DNA from: CAWCTD01 sp963798455
Lineage (GTDB): Bacteria > Acidobacteriota > Terriglobia > Bryobacterales > Bryobacteraceae
DNA: 64,000 bases
NCBI GenBank assembly: GCA_963798455.1
Contig: CAWCTD010000003.1
Location: 3,596,001-3,660,000 of the forward strand
Direction of reading: 5' to 3'
Below, one piece after another: positions 42,369-51,351 of this stretch. A program made the position numbers and the translations under genes. Each line of letters opens with the position of its first letter. Within the stretch, counting starts at the first letter, position 1. The notes beneath the pieces were generated by a model that was not told where the DNA came from, searched no databases, and saw nothing but the letters and a program-made list of their open reading frames with translations.

Positions 42369-43325
42369 CTATATCGGATAGCAGTGGTCCTCAATGTAGT
42401 CTGATCCCAGGCTTGCTCTTGTGCGCAACGATCTCGCGAACCCGTCGAGCCCTGGAAACAGGGTTGCGTCGGAAACGTTCATTCTGAGAAGTTCCCTGAG
42501 TAGCTCATCGCGGGCCGCGGGGAAGACCTCGAGCCTGTAAAGCCAGTGGGAACCGGTCTGTGCGCAGCCGCGGAGCATGTGTTTGAGCGTGGTCTCGAAG
42601 CCCCACCCCCCTTGCATGGAATTCGAGCACAGAAAGAGCCCCTGCTGGATGACTTGGCGCTCATTGGTCACCGAGGGCTCCACGGGGGCGATCAAGGGAT
42701 CAGTGGTGGACCTGAAAAAAACCTCAGCGAAGTTCTCGGCATCACCGAGCACGGCGGCAGAAGGATGGCTGGCGGCTAGACCGCCGCCGTCGGGGCAGAG
42801 TATGCCAACTGCATGCTGCAATATTGCAGATTGGTCTATGGCCCAAATGACGGAGGGTTTGTGCCTGGTTGCCTCGCTCACAGCGAAAAACGCTGCCACG
42901 TAGGGGGACTTGGTCCAGTCTAAGAGGCGGGTCGGCGCTCCGTAGTGCCTCATGAGAGCGAACCAGGAAAGCTCATCGTCCGGTTCGGGCAAAGCAGGCA
43001 AGTAGAGGTGCGCACGTTCTTTGAAGTCGCGGAGGATCCGTGCCTCAGCCTTGTTCCAGAAGACCGGCTCTGGGCGGAGTCTCTCGATCGCAGGTGTGAG
43101 TCCCCAGTCCGCGTCAGCTTGGCCGCGAAACGCCCACCGGCGTGAGTCTGCGAGTTCAGACGTTTGCAGGCGTTGGAGTAAGGTCCCGGCGTCGTGGAAC
43201 TCGCAGTTGAGGGCGTAGCGCCCGACCAACTGCTCCCGCTCTAAGGCGCCCATGATCTCGCCTAGATGGGCGGCCTCCGCGTACTTGGTGGGTTCGTCTT
43301 TCAGCGCGTCTTCATCGTCTGTCAA
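42369..43325 (-). CDS. FRG-domain protein
   Basis: 318 residues from TTG 43325, chosen because GGAGG stands four bases upstream; the frame opens at 43343. The FRG domain is clear: RRWAFRGQADADWGLTPA, then HYGAPTRLLDWTKSPYVAAFFA. FRG proteins are common in phage and defence contexts; their biochemical activity is not established. Single soluble protein, no membrane segment. Next to the type IIG gene on the same strand but 460 bp apart, so probably a separate unit. Confidence 0.8.
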   Translation of the reverse strand: MTDDEDALKDEPTKYAEAAHLGEIMGALEREQLVGRYALNCEFHDAGTLLQRLQTSELADSRRWAFRGQADADWGLTPAIERLRPEPVFWNKAEARILRDFKERAHLYLPALPEPDDELSWFALMRHYGAPTRLLDWTKSPYVAAFFAVSEATRHKPSVIWAIDQSAILQHAVGILCPDGGGLAASHPSAAVLGDAENFAEVFFRSTTDPLIAPVEPSVTNERQVIQQGLFLCSNSMQGGWGFETTLKHMLRGCAQTGSHWLYRLEVFPAARDELLRELLRMNVSDATLFPGLDGFARSLRTRASLGSDYIEDHCYPI

Positions 43326-43617
43326 TGGGCCTCCTACAAACAATAATGACTATCTTCTCGTAATCCTGGTGGGAAAACCAAGGCGGAGAGTAGAAGGGCC
43401 GTCCAACTGGTTTCAGGCCCCTCCTTTCGCGATAGATCCCGTGAAACGCCGCTCCATCGAACCACCTCGATGACGGCGCAGGCTATGTGGCCGTGTAGTC
43501 GCCTACGTTTCCCTCTGCCTGGCAGGCTCAACGTGGTCCGACCAAGAGGACGGAACGGGCGTTTGCCGGCCATAGGCATGGTTTCCGAGTGGCCCGTCGT
43601 GCGCCAGTCGGGCCGAG

Positions 43618-44337
43618 TCAGATCTGACGGTAGAGCCTTCCGGAGAACGCTGTAACTCCCGTCACGGCCTTTTCGAGCAGGCCGATCACATTCACCTCCG
43701 TTCCTTCGAATGTGAAGGCTACCCATTTCGTGCGTGTGTGTTTGATCCGGCTGGACGGCGCTGTCAGTATGCCCTCGCCGGTGAACTGGGCCGGCACCCC
43801 AAAAACCTTAACAGCGCCGGGCATGGATGTTATCTTCATGTTCGGATTATTCACAGGGATGGTGACGCTGCCGAACTCGCTCTCGACAGTGTGTGTCTCC
43901 GTCTCCGATCGCACCTGCGCCTGCAGCCTGTTGTGCTTGTTCTCGTTGACAATAGAACAAAGGTCACAAAGCCAATCGTCCCCGCACTGAAACGGCTGCA
44001 TGGCGAGAATCAAGTTGTGCACCGCCGGTGCCTGGGTCTGCAGGCCGGGCAGTGAACTACCCAGACTAGACTTGAAACTGGCATCGTCGCGTCCGAAAGG
44101 GAAGTAGACTTTCGGAGCCTGCTTTCGGCCTGCTGTTTGGCCAACGCGACAACACGAGTCGTAGATATCGTGGGCCATGTAGTCGAGGGCGCTACGCAGG
44201 TTCTCCATGAGATTCTTGACCGGAATTCTCAGGTCGAGAGATTGATCGCGCAGAGCCTTTGCGTACTCGTGCCGGATGCTCACAAACTGTTTGGCTACGG
44301 AGGCTAGAGTTGCATCAACATCTGGTTTGCGGCTCAT
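43618..44337 (-). CDS. Hypothetical protein of the defence island
   Basis: 239 residues from ATG 44337; the frame is open to 44430 but the upstream part lacks protein-like character. The segment VKNLMENLRSALDYMAHDIYD looks like a helical pair seen in many uncharacterised proteins, possibly HEPN-like, but the R-x4-6-H motif is not evident. CGDDWLCDLCSIVNENKHN and a beta-rich C-half follow. Not recognised further. Same strand as the FRG gene, 290 bp upstream of it. Confidence 0.55.
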   Translation of the reverse strand: MSRKPDVDATLASVAKQFVSIRHEYAKALRDQSLDLRIPVKNLMENLRSALDYMAHDIYDSCCRVGQTAGRKQAPKVYFPFGRDDASFKSSLGSSLPGLQTQAPAVHNLILAMQPFQCGDDWLCDLCSIVNENKHNRLQAQVRSETETHTVESEFGSVTIPVNNPNMKITSMPGAVKVFGVPAQFTGEGILTAPSSRIKHTRTKWVAFTFEGTEVNVIGLLEKAVTGVTAFSGRLYRQI

Positions 44338-45041
44338 CTGGCACCGATTATTGCTCTCACCTGCGTCGAAGACAATAGGACTGGGATCGCGAACCGCGCG
44401 GTCAGGCAGCTGAGACTCTGGTGAGGCCACTTCCCGGCTCTCACTATGGCGTCACGCGGTCGCATCAAAGCTCCCGCTGCGCATCGATGTGTTGCCCGGA
44501 TTGTCGGCCGTCCGGAAGCAATTCAGATGAGCGAAAAGTCGGCGAGTCGCGGAAGTGGCGACGATCGGATTACGAATGGGAAGTCGGCTTGTGCCCGCTG
44601 ATCGCGCTGCGCACCTGCCAGATGTCCGTAGAACGCCCGACCCTTCCTTCTGCCTGCCGCTCATTCCGGGCCTCTTGGTGGTTCAGTCGCGGAGGCCCGC
44701 GCGCGGGACACGAGCACCCGGCAGCGCACTTGCGGCGGCGCGGCCGCCCGCGCCGGGACGCCCGAACCTGGGCGACCCTTACGACCGGGAATCGGTGTCA
44801 CCCCCGGCCGGCGCCGGCCCCTCACCGCCATCCACCATCCGCCAGCCCGCACCCCTCTGCTATCATCCGAGTGGGGCCGCCAACTCGCTGGCGGCAAAGG
44901 ACATAAGAGCAAACAGGTATTTTTGCCAAACGAACCCATTTGGGGCCTCCGGGGTCCCGCTGCCGCCGCCTGTAGGATAATGAGACTCTTGGACCGGCCG
45001 CTACGCGGCAAATCGGGTGAACTGCCGGCTCAACCAATCAT
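44338..45041. other. 704-bp gap at the right end of the defence island
   Basis: No gene supported. It contains an inverted copy of the GGGTCGGGCGTT word (about 44632-44644), a very GC-rich stretch, a segment whose plus-strand translation reads NRYFCQTNPFGA (44912-44947), and the promoter-like TGTAGGATAATGA (44971-44983) before the aldo/keto reductase. Confidence 0.5.
44971..44983 (+). promoter_or_regulatory. -10-like element TGTAGGATAATGA, copy 1
   Basis: An identical 13-mer occurs at 46290-46302; both lie 50-60 bp before a plus-strand start codon (45042 and 46354). GATAAT with an upstream TG resembles an extended -10. No clear -35 at either site. Confidence 0.4.
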
Positions 45042-46244
45042 ATGAAGATGCTGTATCGAAGAGTGCCAAAAAACAGCGACGAGCTTTCGGTGCTGGGCTT
45101 TGGGTGCATGCGATTGCCGCGGAGGGACGGCGCGATCGACCAGGAGAGAGCGGCTCGCCAGATCCGCCGTGCTATCGAGAGCGGCGTCAACTATTTCGAC
45201 ACCGCGTGGAATTACCACTCCGGCGAGAGCGAGCTTGTCTTAGGGCGCGCGCTAGCCGGCGGGCTTCGCGAGAAAGTGAAGCTCGCCACCAAGCTGCCCA
45301 CCTGGCTCGTCAAGCGCCGGGAGGACATGGACCGGTTCCTGAATGCCCAGCTCGGGAAACTGAATACCACGCACATCGACTACTACATGGTTCACGGGCT
45401 CCACGGAGAGGCGTGGGACGCCATGAACCAGCTCGGCGTCTCCGGCTTCCTCGATCGGGCCATAGCCGGCGGACGAATCGTCAATGCCGGCTTCTCCTTC
45501 CACGGCTCGCTGGAGGATTTCAAACGCATTGTCGATGCCTACCCCTGGACCTTCTGCCTGATCCAGTACAACTTCCTCGACGAACAGAGCCAGGCCGGCA
45601 AGGAAGGCTTGCAGTACGCGGCGTCGAAGGGCTTGAGCGTGATGATCATGGAGCCCTTGCAGGGCGGGAACCTGGGCCTTCCCTCGCCGCCGACGCCCGT
45701 GGACGCCATCTGGCGCGAGGCCCAGCTCCCCCGGACCCCTGCCGAATGGGCCCTGCGCTGGGTGTGGAACCATCCCGAAGTGACGGTCGTGCTGTCGGGG
45801 ATGAATGACGAAGGGCATCTCGAAGAGAACCTGGCGATCGCCGCCGAGGCTCATCCGAACTCCCTCACCGCCAGCGAGCTCGAGCTTGTCCGCAGAGCCG
45901 GCGAGAAGTACCGGGAAATTATGAAGGTCGGCTGCACGAGCTGCGGCTACTGCCTGCCCTGCCCCAACGGCGTCAGCATTTCTCAGTGCTTCGAGGTGTA
46001 CAACAACCTCCATATGTTCGGCCCGCCCGTCCTAGCTCGGGTCATGTATGCCCTGCGTTTGAGCGGCTTGTTGTCAGGCCAGCCTGGCTACGCGTCCCAG
46101 TGCGAGGAGTGCGGAGACTGCCTGGAGAAGTGCCCGCAGTCCCTGAAGATTCCGGACCTGCTGAAGGAAGTGGTCAAGGATCTGGAAGGTGAGGATCTCG
46201 GGAAGAACGAGGCGTATGCCCGGCAGATGCTGATGCTTGGTTAG
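45042..46244 (+). CDS. Aldo/keto reductase with C-terminal 4Fe-4S ferredoxin domain
   Basis: 400 residues. The AKR barrel (about 1-290) has NYFDTAWNYHSGESE (Asp/Tyr), ATKLPTW (Lys) and MVHGLHG (His), and VVLSGMND. The C-terminal part carries two cysteine clusters, CTSCGYCLPCPNG and CEECGDCLEKCPQ, predicted to bind [4Fe-4S]. This is a well-known cytosolic AKR-ferredoxin fusion type whose substrate is not known; the cluster suggests coupling to a low-potential donor. ATG 45042 or 45048 could be used. Confidence 0.92.
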   Translation: MKMLYRRVPKNSDELSVLGFGCMRLPRRDGAIDQERAARQIRRAIESGVNYFDTAWNYHSGESELVLGRALAGGLREKVKLATKLPTWLVKRREDMDRFLNAQLGKLNTTHIDYYMVHGLHGEAWDAMNQLGVSGFLDRAIAGGRIVNAGFSFHGSLEDFKRIVDAYPWTFCLIQYNFLDEQSQAGKEGLQYAASKGLSVMIMEPLQGGNLGLPSPPTPVDAIWREAQLPRTPAEWALRWVWNHPEVTVVLSGMNDEGHLEENLAIAAEAHPNSLTASELELVRRAGEKYREIMKVGCTSCGYCLPCPNGVSISQCFEVYNNLHMFGPPVLARVMYALRLSGLLSGQPGYASQCEECGDCLEKCPQSLKIPDLLKEVVKDLEGEDLGKNEAYARQMLMLG

Positions 46245-46289
46245 CCGGCGTGCTCCGGTTTCGGCCTTCCGAAGCTCCCAACACCCGCG

Positions 46290-46302
46290 TGTAGGATAAT
46301 GA
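46290..46302 (+). promoter_or_regulatory. -10-like element TGTAGGATAATGA, copy 2
   Basis: Identical to 44971-44983; 52 bp before the larC start. See copy 1 for interpretation. Confidence 0.4.
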
Positions 46303-46353
46303 AATTCTGCGCGACAGGCGCGCATGGCGGCGGTAGCCGCCTCCAGGAACCTC

Positions 46354-47511
46354 ATGAGAATCTGCTACTTGGATGCATTTTCGGGAATCAGCGGCGACAT
46401 GCTGGTCGGCGCTCTGGTCGACGCCGGCGCTGACGCCGCGGCCATCACGCGAGCCCTCTCCTCACTCCAGACCGGGGCCGAGTTCCATTTCGAAAAGACG
46501 ATTCGCCGCGCCATCGGGGCCACTAAGTTCCATGTGCGCGGGGGCGACGCCACGCACCATCGCCACCTGCCGCACATACTCAAAATGATCGAGCAGGCGG
46601 ATCTGCCGGACCGCGTCAAACGCGATGCCTCGGCCGTGTTCACGCGCCTGGGCGAGGTCGAGGCCGGCGTCCACCAGGTCCCTGTCGAGCGCGTGCATTT
46701 CCACGAGGTCGGCGCTGTCGATTCCATCGCCGATATCGTCGGCGCCTGCTTGGGCTTCGATCTGCTCGGGGTGGAAGAGATCCACTGCTCCGCGGTTAAC
46801 ACCGGCAGCGGTACGGTCACTACCGAGCACGGCGTGATGCCGGTCCCCGCGCCCGCCACCGCGGCGCTGCTCGCCGGAAAGCCGATTTACGCCCGCGGGC
46901 CGCAGGTGGAACTGACCACTCCGACCGGCGCCGCCCTGGCCGTCACGCTCGCCGGCCGCTTCGGCGCGCCGCCGCCCATGAACCTGGCCGCCATCGGCTA
47001 CGGGGCGGGAACCAAGGAGTTTACCGAGCACGCCAACGTCCTGCGCGTCATGATCGGCGAAGCAAGCGGCGCCACCGAGGCCACCGTGGTCTCCGTCATC
47101 GAGGCCAACATCGACGACCTCAGCCCGCAGGTTCTGGCCTATGCCATGGAGCGACTGATCGAGCGCGGAGCCCTGGACGTCTCCTTCTCGCCGGTGTTCA
47201 TGAAGAAGAACCGGCCCGGCACGCTGGTGCGCGTCATTGCCCGGCCGGAGGACCAGGAGAGCCTGGCGCAGGTGCTGCTCACCGAGACCTCGACGCTGGG
47301 CGTGAGGATCTTCGCGGCCGAGCGCCGCTGCGAGCGAAGGGACACCGTCGAGGTGGAAACGCCGCGCGGCAGTATCCGCATCAAGGTCTCCGCGAGCGGC
47401 GCCTACGCGCCGGAGTACGAAGATTGCCGCAAGGCGGCGCTGGCCTCCGGCGTCCCCCTCAAGCAGGTTATGGCGGAAGCGAATCTGGCCTATTGGAAAA
47501 CGCGAGAATGA
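46354..47511 (+). CDS. larC: Nickel-pincer cofactor nickel insertase LarC
   Basis: LarC inserts nickel into the pyridinium bisthiocarboxylate nucleotide to finish the nickel-pincer cofactor of lactate racemase and relatives. 385 residues; ICYLDAFSGISGDM near the start, HFHEVGAVDSIADIVG, GSGTVTTEHGVMPVPAPAT, and EANIDDLSPQVLAYAME are the DUF111 signatures. It is one uninterrupted frame, unlike the frameshift-encoded lactobacillar gene. AGGA lies about six bases before ATG 46354. No larA, larB or larE is in the window. Its stop overlaps the metG start (ATGA). Confidence 0.92.
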   Translation: MRICYLDAFSGISGDMLVGALVDAGADAAAITRALSSLQTGAEFHFEKTIRRAIGATKFHVRGGDATHHRHLPHILKMIEQADLPDRVKRDASAVFTRLGEVEAGVHQVPVERVHFHEVGAVDSIADIVGACLGFDLLGVEEIHCSAVNTGSGTVTTEHGVMPVPAPATAALLAGKPIYARGPQVELTTPTGAALAVTLAGRFGAPPPMNLAAIGYGAGTKEFTEHANVLRVMIGEASGATEATVVSVIEANIDDLSPQVLAYAMERLIERGALDVSFSPVFMKKNRPGTLVRVIARPEDQESLAQVLLTETSTLGVRIFAAERRCERRDTVEVETPRGSIRIKVSASGAYAPEYEDCRKAALASGVPLKQVMAEANLAYWKTRE

Positions 47512-49415
47512 GCAAAAAGTATTACCTGACGACTCCCATCTATTACGTGAACGCCGCGCCTCACATCGGCCACGCCTATACCACGATTGCCGCCGACACC
47601 ATCCGCCGCTTCAAGCGCATGCAGGGTTACGAAGCCATCCTGACCACGGGCACCGACGAGCACGGCCAGAAAGTGGAGCGCGCCGCCAAGGCCACCGGCA
47701 AGAGCCCGCAGGAGTTCACCGACATCATCTCCGCCGAGTTCCGCAAGCAGTGGGAGACCCTGGACCTGGCCATCGACCGTTTCAAGCGCACCTCGGACCC
47801 CGCGCACCACGAGGTGGTCAAGGACCTGTTCCTTCGCTGCCTGAAAAACGGCTACATCGAGAAGGGTTCCTACACCGGCCAGTATTGCGTCTTCGACGAG
47901 TTGTACGTCAGCGAGGCCGGCCCCGGCGATCCCTGCCCGGACTGCGGCCGCCCCACCGAGACCGTCACCGAGGAGAATTACTTCTTCAAACTCTCGGCCT
48001 TCCGCGACCGCCTGCTGGAACACTACGAGAAGAACCCCGGCTTCATCCGGCCCGAAACGCGGCGCAACGAGGTGATCTCCTTCGTCGAGCGCGGGTTGAG
48101 CGACCTGTCCATCAGCCGCACGACCATCAAGTGGGGCATCCCGGTCCCGGCCGAGGGACACCACGTCTTCTACGTCTGGTTCGATGCTCTCACCACGTAT
48201 ATGAGCGCGGTCGCGGGCGAAGGCCGCTGGCCCGCCGACCTGCACCTGATCGGCAAGGAGATCCTGCGCTTCCACGCGGTCTACTGGCCGGCCTTCCTGA
48301 TGGCCGCCGATCTGCCGCTCCCCAAGCAGGTCTTCGCGCACGGCTGGCTCTTGTTCGAGCAGGACAAGATGAGCAAGTCGCGCGGCAACATCGTGCGCGC
48401 CACTCCTATCCAGCAAGTCGTCGGGGTTGACTGCCTGCGATATTTCCTGCTGCGCGAGATCGTTTTCGGGCAGGACGGCAACTTCAGCTACGACGCGCTG
48501 GTCAGCCGCTACAACTCTGACCTGGCCAACGGCCTGGGCAACCTCGCCAGCCGCACGCTGACCATGATCCGCCAGTACCGCGAGGGCGCCGTTCCGTCCT
48601 CCGAGGGCAGCCCCGAGGTCGCGGCCCAGGCCGCCAGGACCATCCGGGCGGCCTTCGAGGCCTTCGACGCGTTCGAGTTCTCCAAGGGACTCGAGGCCAT
48701 CTGGGCGCTGCTCGCCGCGGCGGACAAGTACATCGTCGCGCAGGCACCCTGGGCCAACGCCGACGGACGGGACGAGACGCTCTACACCGCGGCCGAGGTG
48801 CTGAGGATCGCGTGCATCCTTCTTTATCCGGTGATTCCTGCCTCCATCGCGAAGATCTGGGTACAGCTCGGCATGACCCAGCCGCTGGACTCCGTTCCAC
48901 TCGAAGGACTCGCCTGGGGCCAGCTCCAATCGGGACAGAAGATCGGGGAAATCGCCGCCGTGTTCCCGCGCATCGACGCCAAGCCCGCCATCGCCAGGAT
49001 GCGCGCGCTCGAGGAAGCGGAGACCGCCCGGCAGGCGGCGCTGGTGGGCAAGGCCGCGCCCAAAGCCGAGGCCGCGCCCGAGAGCAATCTCATCTCCATC
49101 GACGAATTCGCCAAGGTGGAGATGCGCGTGGGTCTGGTGCGCTCGGCCGAGCGGGTCAAAGGAGCCGACAAGCTGCTTCACATGCAGATTGACATCGGTG
49201 AGCCCGAGCCGCGCAGCATCGTGGCCGGGATCGCCGAGGCCTACTCCCCCGAAGAGATGGTCGGCCGGAAAGTGGTCATCGTGGCCAACTTGCAGCCCCG
49301 CAAGCTGCGCGGCCTCACGTCGAACGGGATGATCCTGGCGGCGACGGCCGAGGGCGGAAAGCCCGTTCTGGTGACCGTGGTCTCGGATGTGCCGCCGGGC
49401 ACAAAGCTGCGATGA
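47508..49415 (+). CDS. metG: Methionyl-tRNA synthetase
   Basis: 635 residues. Class I signatures HIGH (AAPHIGHAY) and KMSKS (DKMSKSRGN) are intact. The connective peptide has CPDCGRPT with only one zinc knuckle visible. The C-terminal EMAP-II/Trbp111-like tRNA-binding domain (about 530-635) has DEFAKVEMRVGLVRSAE and allows dimerisation. ATG 47508 overlaps the larC stop; the frame extends upstream to 47424 within larC but the family start is here. tatD follows with another ATGA overlap, a frequent metG-tatD pairing. Confidence 0.97.
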   Translation: MSKKYYLTTPIYYVNAAPHIGHAYTTIAADTIRRFKRMQGYEAILTTGTDEHGQKVERAAKATGKSPQEFTDIISAEFRKQWETLDLAIDRFKRTSDPAHHEVVKDLFLRCLKNGYIEKGSYTGQYCVFDELYVSEAGPGDPCPDCGRPTETVTEENYFFKLSAFRDRLLEHYEKNPGFIRPETRRNEVISFVERGLSDLSISRTTIKWGIPVPAEGHHVFYVWFDALTTYMSAVAGEGRWPADLHLIGKEILRFHAVYWPAFLMAADLPLPKQVFAHGWLLFEQDKMSKSRGNIVRATPIQQVVGVDCLRYFLLREIVFGQDGNFSYDALVSRYNSDLANGLGNLASRTLTMIRQYREGAVPSSEGSPEVAAQAARTIRAAFEAFDAFEFSKGLEAIWALLAAADKYIVAQAPWANADGRDETLYTAAEVLRIACILLYPVIPASIAKIWVQLGMTQPLDSVPLEGLAWGQLQSGQKIGEIAAVFPRIDAKPAIARMRALEEAETARQAALVGKAAPKAEAAPESNLISIDEFAKVEMRVGLVRSAERVKGADKLLHMQIDIGEPEPRSIVAGIAEAYSPEEMVGRKVVIVANLQPRKLRGLTSNGMILAATAEGGKPVLVTVVSDVPPGTKLR

Positions 49416-50206
49416 GCCTGATCGACTCCCACTGCCACCTGGACGACCCTCAGTTCGAACCCGATCGGCAGGCGGTCATTGATCGGGCGTTGGCTGCCGG
49501 CGTAACCTCCCTGCTGACCGTGGGAACGGGGGATGGCCCCCCGGACCTGGAGGCCGGCATCCGGCTGGCGGACGCCTACGATTCCGTGTGGGCCACCGTG
49601 GGCGTTCATCCTCACGACGCGCGCAAGACCGGCCCGGAGACGTGGCGGCGCCTGGAGCAACTTCTGGCGCACCCCAAGGTGGTGGCCGTGGGAGAGATCG
49701 GGCTGGACTACCACTACGACCACTCCCCGCGGGACCAGCAGCGGGCGGCGTTCGTCGAGCAACTGCGCATCGCCGGCGCCGCGCGCAAACCCATCGTGAT
49801 CCACACCCGGGAAGCCTGGGAGGACACCTGGCGGCTGCTGGAGGCGCACTGGGCGCCGCAAGGGCTGGGCGGGATCATGCACTGCTTCTCGGGCGGCCCC
49901 GAGGAAGCCCGCCGCGCCCTGGCGATGGGTTTCCTTCTGGCGTTTGGCGGCGTGGTGACTTACCCCAAGGCGGATCGTGTGCGGGAAGCCGCCAGGCTGG
50001 TGCCGCTCGACCGCCTTCTGGTCGAGACCGATGCGCCCTACCTGGCGCCCGTGCCGATGCGCGGCAAGCGGAATGAGCCGGCCTTCGCCGTCGAGACGGC
50101 CCGCCGGCTGGCCGAACTCCGTGGGGAGTCGCCCGAGGCGCTGGCTTCGGCCACCACGGAGAACTTCCACAGGCTGTGTTTGCCAGGGCCGAGGGGCAAC
50201 GGGTAA
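49412..50206 (+). CDS. tatD: TatD-family metal-dependent deoxyribonuclease
   Basis: 264 residues. DSHCHLDD metal motif at the N-terminus, GEIGLDYHYDHSP, KPIVIHTREA, GIMHCFSGG and VETDAPYL give the complete TatD amidohydrolase-fold metal site. Members act as 3'-5' exonucleases or D-aminoacyl-tRNA deacylase-like enzymes. The ATG overlaps the metG stop by four bases, so it is translated with metG. Cytoplasmic. Confidence 0.95.
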   Translation: MSLIDSHCHLDDPQFEPDRQAVIDRALAAGVTSLLTVGTGDGPPDLEAGIRLADAYDSVWATVGVHPHDARKTGPETWRRLEQLLAHPKVVAVGEIGLDYHYDHSPRDQQRAAFVEQLRIAGAARKPIVIHTREAWEDTWRLLEAHWAPQGLGGIMHCFSGGPEEARRALAMGFLLAFGGVVTYPKADRVREAARLVPLDRLLVETDAPYLAPVPMRGKRNEPAFAVETARRLAELRGESPEALASATTENFHRLCLPGPRGNG

Positions 50207-50220
50207 ACTGGGACGATTCC

Positions 50221-51222
50221 ATGAAGTTCGGCAAGGTTGGCCAGGCCCTCAGCGCGATAGAACTGCATGAACTGGTCCGAGAGGACCTTCAGCAGGTGGA
50301 CCGGGAGATCAGCCTGCGGTCCGTCGCCTCAGTGGACGCCATCACCACCATTGGGCGTTACCTTCACGAGAGCGGCGGAAAGAGGTTGCGCCCGACTCTG
50401 CTGCTGCTCTCCTCCAAGCTGGCGGGCGACGGCGGGCAGGGCGCCATCCGGATGGCGGCCGTGGTCGAGATGATCCACACCGCAACCCTGGTCCACGACG
50501 ACGTGATCGATGTCGCCCAGATCCGCCGGGGCCGTCCCTCTCCCAACGTGCTGTGGGGCAACCACACTTCGGTGCTGGCCGGAGACTGGCTCTACATGCA
50601 GGCCTTCCAGGTCGCGCTCGAGGAGCGGAATTTCAGGATCCTGGATCTGCTCATTGGCCTCACTCAGACCATGGTCGAAGGCGAGCTGTTGCAATTGCAA
50701 CGCCTGGGCTTCATGACCGTCACCGAGTCCGACTACATGGACCTGGTGGACCGCAAGACCGCCAGCCTGTTTTCGGCCTGCGCCCGCCTCGGCGCCATCA
50801 TGGCGGGCGCCGCCGAGGAGACCGAGACCCGGCTGGGCGAGTACGCCTGGAATCTGGGCATGGCGTTTCAGTTGGTGGACGACATGCTGGATTTCACCGC
50901 CCATGAAGGCGTCCTCGGCAAGCCCGTGGGCAGCGACTTGAGAGAAGGCAAGGTCACGCTTCCGCTGATCTATTCGCTCGAACAGGCCGACGCTTCCGAG
51001 CGCCAGCAAGTGGAAATCGTGCTCCGCGACGGCAACTACGGCCGGGTGTCGCTGGCCAACGTCCTGGCCATGATCGAGAAGCGCCGGGGCATCGAGCGCG
51101 CCATGCTCCGCGCCGAGGCCTTCACCCATAAGGCCCGCGGGATCATCGGCGGCTTTCCCGAGTCGCCGTACCAGAGGGCCCTGTACAGGCTGACCGAGCT
51201 GGTCACCGACCGCGACCACTGA
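50221..51222 (+). CDS. Polyprenyl (trans-isoprenyl) diphosphate synthase
   Basis: 333 residues. First aspartate-rich motif LVHDDVID and second DDMLDFT are present, with GGKRLRP (substrate binding) and GEL/LLQL near the chain-length region. Probably makes the long prenyl chain of quinones (octaprenyl type); exact chain length cannot be read. ATG 50221 is preferred; the frame opens at 50176, inside tatD, but homologues begin here. It follows tatD by 14 bp on the same strand. Confidence 0.92.
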   Translation: MKFGKVGQALSAIELHELVREDLQQVDREISLRSVASVDAITTIGRYLHESGGKRLRPTLLLLSSKLAGDGGQGAIRMAAVVEMIHTATLVHDDVIDVAQIRRGRPSPNVLWGNHTSVLAGDWLYMQAFQVALEERNFRILDLLIGLTQTMVEGELLQLQRLGFMTVTESDYMDLVDRKTASLFSACARLGAIMAGAAEETETRLGEYAWNLGMAFQLVDDMLDFTAHEGVLGKPVGSDLREGKVTLPLIYSLEQADASERQQVEIVLRDGNYGRVSLANVLAMIEKRRGIERAMLRAEAFTHKARGIIGGFPESPYQRALYRLTELVTDRDH

Positions 51223-51258
51223 GACTTTCGCTCTTTTTTCGCCCGCCCAGATTCCTCG

Positions 51259-51287
51259 TTGACTTTTGACCGGATCGGACTTAAGAT
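51259..51287 (+). promoter_or_regulatory. Sigma70-type promoter of the CarD-like gene
   Basis: TTGACT (51259-51264), 17-bp spacer, TAAGAT (51282-51287). The predicted start site near 51294 leaves a leader of about 58 nt before ATG 51352. Confidence 0.6.
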
Positions 51288-51351
51288 TCTCCTTCTACTC
51301 TTGGACCACTTATAAACTCGGGGAAGGTGTATAGCCTGGAGGGTCCTACTA

